From assembly GCA_902806595.1 (NCBI GenBank), contig CADCXC010000003.1:2046001-2110000 (forward strand): a DNA stretch of 64,000 nucleotides, in the 5' to 3' direction. The notes under the pieces are model-generated. The model saw only the letters and a program-made list of their open reading frames with translations. It was not told where the DNA came from and searched no databases. How positions within the stretch are numbered: position 1 is the stretch's first letter; every line of letters begins with the position of its first letter. This stretch comes from Pyrenopolyporus hunteri (Eukaryota; Ascomycota; Sordariomycetes; Xylariales; Hypoxylaceae). Made by a program: the position numbers and the translations under genes. Shown piece by piece: positions 45,204 through 57,500 of this stretch.

Positions 45204-47241
45204 TAGGTAGGGTAACCTACCATCTATGTATAATGCCTATAGGCACGTTAGGTAGGTACAGTACCTACATTACATACCTGCAGCAGGTCAAGCCATAGAC
45301 GGAACCTTCTCCGGCGATTTTCCCCCTTGATGTCAGTGTAGAGGCATTGCTCCTTCTGCGAGGAACTTGGACCTTCTAGCAGATTTTAATGCAGATTTAA
45401 TTCAAATCCTGGAACTCCAACGCTCATCATTTCTTCAGCGCGGTTACATCGCATTGTGCCACCAACTCGCATCCTTTCTTCGAGTAGACCACTACGTCGA
45501 CTACGCGGGAGGTCATGCTTCGACGTGCAGGGCATGAACGTAATCCCTTCGCCGAGATGATACCGTTCGAACTCGTCCTTCGAAGTCATCAAAGTGTCAC
45601 GCATAGTACCTGGGCATTAGCCTCCTAGTAGTTCCTGTGTACGACCCGAACGCAGCCGTCATGATGTCGCAAACGTCAACTGCCCATGCGCACGTATATT
45701 TTTATATGCACTGGCTATTTACGCCCTGCACATGAGCGTTAAGCCGTTCAGGGAGAGATTAACCAGTACTACCCCCACATACAACAAACCGACCTCCTTC
45801 GAGTAAGCTCTTAGCACCGCCGAGATTCTTGAGCTGCCGGACGTCGCAAGATTAGACAAGTACTCTCATGCGCATGCGAATCCAAGGGGCTACGATTGGA
45901 TTATGACCGTATAGAAACTCGAGCGGCATATGTCGTGCCATTCCGGAAATGGCACTTCCAAGCACTGTACTAGGTACCTGCTACACTTTCTTATGCTGGA
46001 TACTATTCGAAGCAGAATATTGTTGCGATTTAACATTATTCCCGTCTGTTGAATATGAATTAATAATATACACGGCGAACCTCCGGGTCGGTAGGAGGTA
46101 GGACATAGGAGGTAGGCAACTCTGCTTGCTCACCTACAACATTGCCGCAACGCTCCGCTGTTACATTCCATCTGACGCTAATATTCTTCAGCGAAGAAAC
46201 CTTCGAGTACCATACAACCATCACCACCATTACCCACCACTCTGGCACTAACACCAAATGCATAGGTACCTATGGTACTGCGTACATATAACTTAATCTA
46301 CATTGTCAGCTCCCTGGCACCTTCGGGGTTCGGGCAAGAAGTTGGTGGAACTTGAGAACCTCACCGCCGGTCGCTTTTATTTGTTTAACGGACATCGGCT
46401 TTTTTCTTCCTTAATTGGATCTGATTAGGCAATTTGAGAGCTTTCTAGGGCTGGGGTGGTGTCGTATGTCCATATACACCTACCTGCCCTATATATATAG
46501 GTACCTACATATCACCTATATGGCATTGTACCTATATACCCGGGGTATAGGTATAAGAGGTATATGGATACCTAAGCCCAAGGTATATTTAAAGAGGTGT
46601 GTATGCTAAGGAATACGTCTGCCTGCGGCAAAAGAATGGAGCCCTTCTCTACCTACTGTGGCGGGAGTTGCTTACCTCTGTTATCGCATCTCTGCAGGAA
46701 ATAGTTACCGTTGTCCCCTAGCCCCAGCAGCCTAAGCAGGCCTAAGCAAGCCTAAGCAGCCCGCCCCGGTTACCCGTACCATACTATTATTGAAAAGGCC
46801 CATCCTCGGCCTCTACCGCGCCTAAGTATTCAACCGCTATCGCCGGACCTTTCTCCTACCTACTGTTGTTGGACTCGAATAGCGGAAAGATCCTCACAAC
46901 TCAACCAAACCACCCCTGGCATAACACGCAGCAACGCCACATCCTTCTTCCACAGCTAGTGTGGAACGTTTCATCCGTTACAAGCCTCAAGTTCCTTTCT
47001 ATATACTTAGAGCCAGCCCGGTATAAGAAACACCCGTGTCGATGATGCTTATGTCATAAGACGGGAATTTAACATTCGGTGTACAACTGGTGAGTAATCT
47101 CGGAACGGCCTGCTGACTATCTTGAGCGGATCCTAGCTAAATATCCAGTCGAGTATTCCCGACTTATGCTGATATAAAATCCAGGAATACCCAAGTTTAT
47201 GGGGGATGAAGCGCATGCTCGGCATCTGGCAGCTCTAAGAA
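45204..47241. other. Gene-poor region upstream of the GNAT gene
   Basis: No open frame matches a GH3 catalytic domain, although that domain would be expected here for an intact GH3-GNAT gene. TACCTATATACC-type words occur at ~46490-46580, and three tandem copies of CCTAAGCAG-like units at ~46729-46757. Confidence 0.45.
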
Positions 47242-49106
47242 ATGCTACCCGGTCAGCCTGTCACTACGCCCGGACACCGAGGAGGCTCACGTCGGTCTCA
47301 GGTGACTCTCATTAGAGATCGCCAGGTCAGTAACTACGGTCTTTAACTACGGCTCCCGACTTAAGTTTACGGGATAGACCAAACCTGAAATTTGAGTTTC
47401 GGGATTGTGTTGTCCCGGCTTGTTCTTTTCTTGGTGATGCTCCAATGCCGTCGGGTCAAGTAGTACTAACGCACACGGCGTAGGCCTGCATCCCCCTTAC
47501 TAAGATACTCAGCGATGGCGATATCGTCGTCCTTCTCACGCCGGTCGTTCCGCCTGTCCAGCCGGATATTGGCAAAAGTAACGACCCGTTCGAGCCGTTT
47601 GGCCGGGCCTTGGCGGCGAGACATCCGTGGATTCGACACGTTCCGTACACTTCTCGGAACGGGATGACAAGTACCCACGTTGCCTTCATCAAGCGAGCTA
47701 AAGTTGTTATCTTTGTTATCTCCGGGCTTCCCAGCGCTGGCCAATCGTCACAGGTCGAGACTGGTCTGATGGCACGGATGGTAGCGGAGCAGCGTCCTCA
47801 GATCATTGTGGCCTGTCAGAATGTGCATGACTTAGGCCTCATGGAAGCAAACTTTCCTACCATCGTCGAAGTACCTGGGTATCTGCCGTCTGATTTACGG
47901 GGGGCTGCTGCTATCTTGTTCGGCGAGGCTACACCTACCGGCACCACCGGGCTGGATGTGCAGTCCCTGATGATAGAGCCAAAATTCTGGCCTCCAGAAA
48001 CCTGGGATAACTTCGATGTCGACCCCATACACGAACTCTGGAATCAGTGTCTACCAGATCAGTTTCACTTGGACAAATTCTCTCTGCGATCGCTACTCCA
48101 GTGGGAAGGTTACGCGATGCATTTCGTCGTGAGACTCCCCGAGAACCGCGAAATCGTCGGGTTCTGTGCTACCTATACTACATTTGTGAATCGGGAAAGC
48201 GAGCGTCTCATTGGCTCATTAGCTATGATTATCGTAAAGCCAGCGTATAGGCGACGTGGGATCGGGCTTAGTCTGTACGAGCATGCCCTTAGACAGCTTA
48301 AAAGGATACGTGGAGTGGATCGGATTCAACTGGGCTCTACGTTCCCCCGCCTCTTAAGTGGCATACCTGCCGCTTCTGCGTCCGAGGGTTGGTTTCGGAG
48401 GCGGGGTTGGCAGATGGATGGACAGGCTCCGGGTCGTGGTCAAGATATCTGCGATTGGATCTTAAAGATTGATGATTGGCCAAGCGGTGGGCTGTCGGCG
48501 GCATCTGCCGGACTGACCTTCCGACAAGGCGTATTCGACGATTTCACCCCGATCGCAGACTTTGTAGAAAAGGAGTCTTCTCGAAAAGACTACCCGGGTT
48601 GGTATGATCAGTACATGGCCCTCGCGAACGACGGCCGCATCGGCGACATTGTCCTGGGGTTGGAACAGTCGGAAATTGTCGCTTCAGCGTTAATATACAC
48701 TCCGAATGAGGCTAGTTCGTTAGCACAGAACCTCCCTTGGGCGCGAACGATTGGATCTGATGTGGGGGGTGTAGCGTGCATCTGCATTGCAGGTTGGTGA
48801 CAGCCCATCTCGTCAGAAAACGTTCTGAGGTTTATAAACTGACTGACCCGGATTTTAGACGGCAATGCCACAATGACATTTAGCAGGGACACTGTTATGA
48901 TCAGATTGCTTGATGCTTGCGTCACCATACTCAAAGAGCAAGGAATGAAACGCGTGTTTCTTGACGCCGTGAAAGGTGGCTACGAGGGATTTCAGTCGAT
49001 GGGTAAGTTTAAGCCCCAAACTACAAAGTAATTCCGGCCTTGACATCATGCCTTCTCAGGGTTCCAGAAGTGGGCTATATATAGAGATCTATGGCGATCG
49101 GTGTAG
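47242..49106 (+). CDS. GNAT-acetyltransferase part of a GH3-GNAT protein, 5'-truncated (possible pseudogene)
   Basis: Exons: 47242-47325, 47484-48792, 48859-49002 and 49060-49106. Introns are 158, 66 and 57 nt, with donors GTCAGT, GTTGGT and GTAAGT. They give an open 527-residue product. The first exon ends SQVTLIRDRQ, which resembles the end of a GH3 catalytic domain. Then comes ACIPLTKILSDGDIVVLLTP, the GH3 C-terminal domain (HPWIRHVPYTSRNGMTSTHVA), AKVVIFVISGLPSAGQSSQ, and two GNAT modules. The acetyl-CoA loop is PAYRRRGIGLSLYEHALRQL; the second module is VFLDAVKGGYEGFQSMGFQKW. In fungi this arrangement forms ~850-950 residue GH3 beta-N-acetylglucosaminidase-like proteins. The ~330-residue catalytic barrel is not found upstream: an in-frame stop lies at 47236 and the 2 kb before it are empty. 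The start at 47242 is uncertain. Confidence 0.68.
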
Positions 49107-52100
49107 ACACGGCTCAAACGACCAGACTGCAGATTCGTATCGGAATGCTACGATAGAATTTATCTACGACAGATGTGCCATCGCCTTAGGATATCTTGCC
49201 TACGAACCCGTTTATCTGCGTCTCAGCTCAAGTCGTTTCGCAAGACCGCTCGTTTGAACAAGTCTTGTGGTGGAACACCCCCCCCTGTCTATGTCTGAAC
49301 AGGGTTGCCCGAGGTCAAGGCGGGATGAGGGCAGGAAAAAGACTCCCTTTAACGTGAGGTGATACGAGTGGAAGCCTACTTTCAATTAGGGACGCCAGCG
49401 AAAATTGCGTGGTATATTCGGATCCGGTTATAACGAACGACAACCAAAGTCACAGTGGCCCGGCTATCGAAAGGGACAATGACATCGGGACTTATATACG
49501 AGACCCAACTCAATACGACCCGTCCCGGATCCAATGCCGAATCAACTACCAAGAATTTCACTAAAGATGGTTCCGTTCATTTGGATAAGCACGATGGAAA
49601 TATGTACAATGTTGTGGGTTGATTTGCTCTCGGTGTCGATGCAATATCGACTGGCCTTAATATTGAGCAACTAACGAGCTTAATCAATCGACGAGGCATC
49701 TTCACGACGGAAGGGGGGCCTGACCAATCTGGCTCGTAGTGGATGGCACTCCCAGGCAGCACCGCTTATTGGCTGAGCCAGCGTTGAGTAACGGCTGGAG
49801 TGCGCATGAGGGTTCAATGACCGTCCAGGGCTTCAACTTCGGGTTAAGGTTTACTGTTATCAATTCATTCCCGAGCTCGCACGTGTCCGCCTTGGTCTCT
49901 CTTCGGGTCAAAGACAGGAGCTACCGAAGCGGAGCAACTCGGAGACCTCGTCGCCGTGTAATGTAGGTAATCAGGGCATTTTAAAGGCCCCTCCAGTCTA
50001 TCCAAATAAACAAAACGAAGCCGTAGCCTCCAGTCAGCCGAAATTCGATAACGAGTCTAGACAACCGAGGCGGGCAGCACAAAATCCCGCGGCACTCCGT
50101 AATATTGAAGAGTCCTTGATAATACCTCCAGAGAGCGGGGGTTTGTGGGGGCGGAATCCTCCACGATCGCTGCCCCAACTTAGCAGAGATTGGTCCGGCA
50201 ACAACATCATAATCTTCTATCCTCCAAACGCAAATGATTATAATTCACCGGGCTTTCTATAAGAGGTATAACTGTGAGGGGGGGCCAAGACGCGGGGGCC
50301 ATAAGCAAGTAAGATGAACCTCCAAATACAACAGATGAAGACCGACCCTCGCCACGCTGAGAATTTTCCTGCGGCATTCTAGAGTGCCTAATGCTTCAAG
50401 GGGACGGTTTCCATGGCTGATACACTTCCGTACAAACCGGCCTTCTTTTAACCGAATACCCTGTAAGGTTTCCTCTTTAGCGTCCCGGTCCACTCGACGA
50501 TATCTCGAGAATTAATGATCCGGCGGAGTATCTAGGCCTCGGCGGTGGTCTCAAATTATACCAGAGCGGAGACGGAGATCAGTAGCACCACACTATAAGA
50601 TCTGATATCCTACTACTCTCGTGTTACCTCGAGCATGACCAACTCACTATGCAGAGGTCTTGGTGTGCAAATTGCGCATCCCACACAGCTTCAGATTAGC
50701 GTGCCATGGTGAGGCATGATGAGCCCAGAGGGGTGACACAATGCTGACCAGCCCGGATGGAGAGAGCACTGCTGTTATGCAGGAGAGTGCATTTGCTTGC
50801 CGCGACTCGAATTCAAAACCAATGACGAAGTTACGATGGGTCGCACAAAACCCGCTGCTAGTTGCAGTGCATTGGATGGATGGCATACAAGAACCTCGCC
50901 TGGGTGCCTCGCCTATGCGTTTAGGTTAACAGCTTGCGATGATGGGATTTATCCACCTGACCGACTCACGTAGTATAAGCGCAACAGGTCTCGCTGCTTG
51001 AGCCCTTGCGCAACTTAAGCCCTTGCGAAGCTGAAGCACGACGGTTCACAGACGAGGCGTAAGTTTCGCTTCCCGTATGCGCCCCCTGCACGAGAGCAGA
51101 CGTCGTCAGCTCACTCTATAGGGATCGGTTCGATCGTTGCCTGTTTCAGGTACGTCGGGCTCCTTATAGCCGAGCCGCCACGGGAGACATGCGTATCTCG
51201 TTCCACTGCCGACGTATGAGCTAGCCACGAACAGTAATTATTCCTCCAGTTTAAACCTCACGGTTGGTAACACAGATTCTCACTAGAGTGTAAGCATCTA
51301 AGCAGCGTTGCGGTAAATGACTCTATCCGCATGCTGACCCTCTGACCTTTTATATCAACCCATATCAAACTAGCTCGCAGGAACAGGTGAGGTAAGTCGA
51401 ACAAACTACGAGGATGGTCGAAAACTATTTGACGGCGACGGCCTGGCTGCACTCGATCCTGAATCTGCATTAGACGCTATGATCTCACCTCACTTTTACC
51501 AGTTCGAACCGTCCTGGTGTAATTAATGCCGAGGTAAACTGGCCAACACTTGTGGTGTAGATAAAACTCTTAGGTCCGCCGGAGCGCTTGTCCTCTCTGA
51601 CATACGGTATCTTACCGCATTGACGAAGCATCAGGGGAGCGCTCCCTACGCGACAAATCACCACGCGACCCGAAGCCCAGAAGACGCAGTTACTTATTTC
51701 CGCCCAATGCCGGTACCTGTTAGGCTAATGAATTTTTTCTGCAGCAACTATTTCTTTTCCTTTTTTTTTTTCAACCCGGCGGAGCCTTTCTGATTGGTAA
51801 CACCACAACCCAGCTCGCAGCTCGCAGCTCGCATGGAGGCCTTATTTCTATGTAGGACCTTCGCGTCTAGATGCCTCACCAAACACCCAGCAGTCTTCGT
51901 TACATGGAATTGTCCCACGCCAGCACTTTTTACTCGGTGGTCTGGTTGAACTATGATACCCAGGCCCCCGGGCGAAACGTTCCTCGTGCGGTCACGGGCC
52001 GAGAGACGCATAGTAAGCTGGGTCTTATGCTAAACAGCCCTAAGGATCTTGCTTTTTCTGCCCTGTGGGAAAAGCCGCCGTGGTGGGTAAGGTGGCTTGC

Positions 52101-54586
52101 TTGCCCATACATACGCATACACACGCGCATCCAAACAGCTCGGTTCCCTTCTATAGTCCTACATGAAGACAGACGATGCCTGCCCAAGTACCTAACCTAC
52201 AGCACCCACCTTACGTATCTTGCCTACCTACCCTAGACGACAGACAATGACATATCTCTTCCGGGCGCATAGTATATACTCTCGAATGACGGAGCAATGC
52301 GCGCACCGGTGTACCGCATCAGGCCACTCGTGCGCATAGAATGGAGCAAGACCAGGCCATGTGATCTATTGGCCAGTTGCCGCCGTCTACATCACACCGG
52401 TTCAGGTACCTTTACATTTCTCCCACTCTTCCCCGTTTATTGATCGTCTGTATGAGCGTATGGTTACCTGGTCGTGTACACCCCATTCGTTATGTATGTC
52501 CGTCCGTGTAACCAACCCCTACCACATTTTAGAAATCATCCCGTCTTGATTTATTGCTATGATTATGATTATGATTACCAGATATTATCATTTTTTGATC
52601 CTCGCCCTGTGTAAGGTTGGCTCGTACTCGCTCGTACCACACTTCTCTTGCACGGGACTTACACAACAGCAACCTCGTCCCCGTCCTACCTCGCACTTAC
52701 ACAGGACTGGGCCTAATAATCTACATATCTTTGCTTGGCTACCTACTTAACCTTCCTAACCTACATATAATATCCTTCCTCACCAGCCAATCTCACCCCG
52801 TGGTAAATCCTCCGTTCTGCCCGGAGCTGCATGCCCTCCCTCGGTAACTCTTTACAGCAACTCCGCCAACTCCGCATTGTGCATTGAAAGCGTCAGCGCG
52901 AGATTGATTGATTGATGATTGATTAATAGATCGAGCAATGCGGGTTTCTTAGCACACGTAGTACAACACCTACCAACCTACCTACCTACCATTTACACGC
53001 TCTCGCAATGCCTATTCTATCCGCCCCTGCCTGTCCCTCGTTTCACTCGCACATCGTGGTACTATCATTCTTACTTTTCATTTATTTTCTCTAAATCTCC
53101 GTTCATACCCGTCGTACACAAGCAAGGTAATCAACCGCCTACCTCGATATTAAAATAGCACTCGTAGATAATGCCGTACTCTGGTAAATGTTGTACGTGT
53201 CGGAACTTAACAAGACATGACTGAGGTCCCCTTACACGACCTATCTCCTACCTCACCTACCCACGTTACCTGAAGTACCACATAGCGATATACGCAGACA
53301 TGCCACAGAAAAGTTACTAGAAACATACAAAGATATTCCAAAAACATCCCGGGGGCTCTAAAGTTACCTACCTACCTACCCTTGCGCATATCCTCCCAAC
53401 CAGCCGGGGACCCCGGCGGTAGATCTTGAAAGCCCATGTACTACCATAGCTACCTACCTACCTGCCCAGGTATTTACGTACCCATCTCACGTACTACGTA
53501 AATACTGCCGCGGTATAGCATCATAAGCATTATAGGGGCGTATTTCGTCCTTCTACCCCGATACATACAAGATAATATATTGATGTACGTCGTACACACC
53601 TACCTACCACATAAACCCCCTGGCCTAGCCTAACCTACCTACCTACCTACCATTTCCATATCCGTCCAGACACCAACGGGGCCCAATACTATACACGCCA
53701 CCATCAAAAACACCCAACTCGAGTTTCCGACCGGCTTCTGCGGCTCTCACCTAAGATCGGAACGTTCTTCCCTCCCCCTGTCACGAGCCTGATGACGTTT
53801 CGCGCCCTTTACCCTTACCCTTACCCTTGTGTAACTACAACCTGCGGCCGTCGACCTGCTTTCGAATTGTACCCAGAGGTACCTGTGAATGGAGGAAGAG
53901 GAAGGAAGAAACGAAAGAGAAAAATAGATATGTAGAGAGGAAAGGAGAGGAGAGGAGAGGAGAGGAGAGGGGAGATTCAAGCCACATTCGTGCGACGCAC
54001 GGAGTTTGCGCTTATTTCGTACTCTACAGTGGCGGAATCCCATCTTCGTTAGTGGAGTGAGAGTAAGACCAGACGGAGAGAGAGGAACACACGAGATGGT
54101 AAGGTAGGTACTTATGTGGCGGCGTGACCCAGATTCTCTTTTTAACAATATGCGATTGAAGGAGTAGACTTTTCTTATCCCCGAATTCCTCCTTTCCAAG
54201 TACTTTCCTTTCCTTGCCTTCCCATCACCTTGTGAGGGCGATCGAGGCCGTCGCCGAGCGGGTTAATACCTGGCGCATCCCACGTAGTGAGTTTTGTTGG
54301 CGGATGGTACCCCCCCTCCTTATTATGTACATAGAGCAGCCATCTTTAGAGGAGAACTATGCTCGGCGAGAAGACAAGACTGAATAAAAACCCCAGACAT
54401 TCGCAACGATAAACAAATAAACTTCAGTGGTATCCCTCCCTTTCCTAGCCCAGACGCCATGCTTTTTATTATTCGGAGTTCTCCTAAACCGTAACCTTTC
54501 GTAGACAAATCGTAGATAGCGTGACCTCCCAAAAATGACCCCGAGCACTTCGGAGACTTGAAAATAATAGAAGAATGGTTCGATCG
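49107..54586. other. 5.5-kb gene-poor region
   Basis: No protein family is recognised in any frame and no RNA gene signature is seen. Features are simple repeats: three tandem CTCGCAG units near 51812-51832, CTAC/TACC tetranucleotide tracts at ~53360-53470 and 53600-53655, a CCCTTA tract at ~53806-53828 and an AGGAG tract at ~53938-53973. The last ~150 bases are the tsc2 3' flank. Confidence 0.45.
53938..53973. repeat. (AGGAG)n purine microsatellite
   Basis: A run of about seven imperfect AGGAG units in an otherwise unremarkable intergenic region. Confidence 0.7.
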
Positions 54587-57500
54587 TCATGCCGACCATC
54601 TGGAGAAGTCGACGCTATCAACCAAGGCATCCACTCCGCTGGAACTCATCATCTCAGTATTATCTGTAGGTGCCGTGGACAGCATTGATGAGCGGTGAGA
54701 GTTCTGCTCACTGGAGACGGTCCAGAATGTCGCCACAGAGGACCGGCGGAGACTGTTGATGCTGTCCCGAACACTGTTACCTGACCTCGCCGCCTCTAAT
54801 TGGGCAGCTGCACTAGGTGCGGTCGTGTTACCATGGCTTAGAGCAGTACTCGGTGGTGAAGGCGTCGGCCCTTGACTCGCCCCTTTCGGGCCGTACTTTT
54901 CGCGTAGTCTCTTGATCTCCCTGAGCCGATTACGCCACGCCGAGACGTGTTCACCGCCCTCCCGGTGGGCCCAGACCAACGAGAAAACGGACGCATTCAG
55001 CGCTAGAAGTCGAATGAAGTCGGGTAAAGCTCTCAGGCTTACTACCTTCGTCTCGGAAGCTGGTGAGATCTCCGGGAAGCCAGGTTTGCTCATCACCCTC
55101 ACTTTGTAGTATGATTCCACGGCGTCCTTCGGCGTTCCCTGCCTAGTAGCAACAAACGAAGCGCGTGATTCAGGGGTGATGACAATATTGACAAAATTGA
55201 ACTCGGATGGGAACGTATCGAAATTGAAAGGTAAACCGGAGTCGTTGAAAATGATGTTGACAAAGTCGTTCCCAATGTGGCGCTTCTTCAGCGTACACTG
55301 AGGATCATGATCTAGATTCGTTGGCATCTGCGTGGTAACATGGAATACAATTTCCGTCACCCTGTCTCTCCAGCAGAACGTATACTGACCATCAGTATCA
55401 TACTGCCGGTCTAACCCTTGAGTGTTGAAGGTAGCGCCCTTGAGTTTAGTCAACGTGCCCAGACCATTAAGAAATTCTACGTAGTCCCCACTTCCCGATA
55501 TGTTAGATAGGATTTCGGTCTCGTTCGTTTGGTTTTCTCCGATATATATTACGCCAACCTTGTGGCCATCTACCGTCGAGTTGTGGTCAAACATCCTGAT
55601 AGCTCTGTTGACTACCTCATCGTCAGGCAATGGGATAGGACGCGAAAGATCGCTGCTCTGTGGCATGGAAGATAAGAGCTGTACTAATAAGTGGTTTGGT
55701 AGAATGCTGTTCGCGGGTATGATATGGCCGTCCCGCGCACTTTCATTCATAGGACGCTGATGTGCTGGGGGCGGCCGAAAAAGCTCTCGGATCGTATATG
55801 ATGAGGTTCCAGATGGCTGCCTTTTTGTGATTTGAGCCCAGCCAGTCGCAGTGGCTTGCTCAATTGTAACTATGCTATTTCCAATCAACCATCTTTTCTG
55901 TAGTATTTCTCCAAATCTGTCAGATGTGAATAGGGGGTCTGCTGCAGATTCATCAACATCGGCATACGTAACCCTCTGAATGAAGTCCATTGTAAGCTGT
56001 GCCTGCTCATCCGAAGCTTGGGGTCCGTCAACGTCTGTAAACAGATTCTTCGCAATCCAACCGACGTGGTTTGCACGGTCTGGAAGTTTCAGGGCCAGGA
56101 ACCAGAATACAATGTCGTGGTACGCAAGTGTGTACACATATTGAGGTAGATCGTCCGAAGCGTTAGGGTTGAACTGAATCTCGCCTACAGCGCCGGCAGC
56201 TGGTGTGTCGCCCACCGAACTAGCCCTGTACGCCTGTTTCCTCCCTCGTACGTACTGTAAATATCGAAAACAGATCCCGAAGACGATTCGATACTCGTCT
56301 TCCCGGAAATTGGCGTATAAGGAAGGTAGCCTGCTAAGACAGGCGAGGAATTCTAAGATATGCATCGCGACATGCGGTTGGGTGATGATTTGCGACATCT
56401 TTTGAAGAATCGTAACCAATGCTTTGCCCGTCGAAGAGGGGAGCTCGTGGCAGCATATAGTAAGTGCGTGTATACAGCATTTCGCACTACGCTCCCACGT
56501 TGCTATACCATGCACGAACGCCCGAACAATCTCGTCTTCTTCCGCTTTCTGGAAGTATTGGTGATAACTAAGAATCATTGTTAAAGTGTTAAATAGGCAG
56601 ATGGCAACATCGGCTCTTCGTAGCCCGAAGATATTTGGGGGCTCCTGAAAATTATTCATCTTAATCTGCTCGCAAACCGTTCGTCTTAATTCCTGGACCT
56701 GCGGTATGGCACTGCGGAAAACGGCGTGGTTGCTCAATTGCGAAGGTAAGTGGACTAGGATGAAGCTGTAAACCTCCCAGTCACAGCCTTGCCGTATCAA
56801 GTTTAGTATCGCTTCGAGCCATATCTTAACCTCTAGGACTGTTACTCGTGCTGGCCCATCTTCGGTAAGGTCTTCGGGAACGCTACAATAAAGCACTGTG
56901 CTTGCGGCTTGAGAAGGAGCTTCTGGTAGGGCATCCGCATCGGATGCGATCCATAGCGGCTGGTACGGCCCTGTAGCTGGTTTGCTGCCGCTGGCCGACC
57001 TTATTGGATAACCCCTATCTTGAACCTGACCCTGCCCAAGGGACGTACCACGTGACGAACGAGCAGAGCCAACCGTTTCGTTTCTCGACGTTCTCCCGCT
57101 ATGCGATGCTTCCTCGGCCATTTTGCGCGTCATAGATTCTTCGGTTCGGTATAAGGACGTGGCCAGGTAATTTGTTTCGGTGTGCGTGGTAACAAATACC
57201 CGATTAGCCCAATCAGCCCTTAAACGAAATAACAGCTGCATTGCGGTAATTCGAGCATCTGGTTCGTTGGAACTCGACTCGGCTATAGATACAAGGATAG
57301 GGAACAACCACGCTGCCTTGGCAGCATCGTAGTTCAGAACCCATAAGAATATCTGCACGAAGCCGCGTACAACTACGTTGGACGGAGTTTGATTGGTGGC
57401 CGATTTCGGCTGTGGAGGAGTCGGCGCCGGCTCTGGGGTTGGGGAGAGCGAAGAAGACATAGACGAACGTGATCGACTATTCCCTATGATGTCCCGGAGA

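Noticed and set aside
47326..47483. The 158-nt GNAT-gene intron as a stwintron
   Set aside because: A single phase-0 GT-AG intron with a TACTAAC branch site explains the join.
53806..53828. CCCTTA tandem run as an interstitial telomere
   Set aside because: The fungal telomere unit is CCCTAA/TTAGGG; CCCTTA is a different hexamer and the run is short.
54238..54300. Possible tRNA-like stretch (GCCGTCGCCGAGCGGG)
   Set aside because: No T-loop GGTTCGAATCC-type sequence or consistent cloverleaf stems could be traced.
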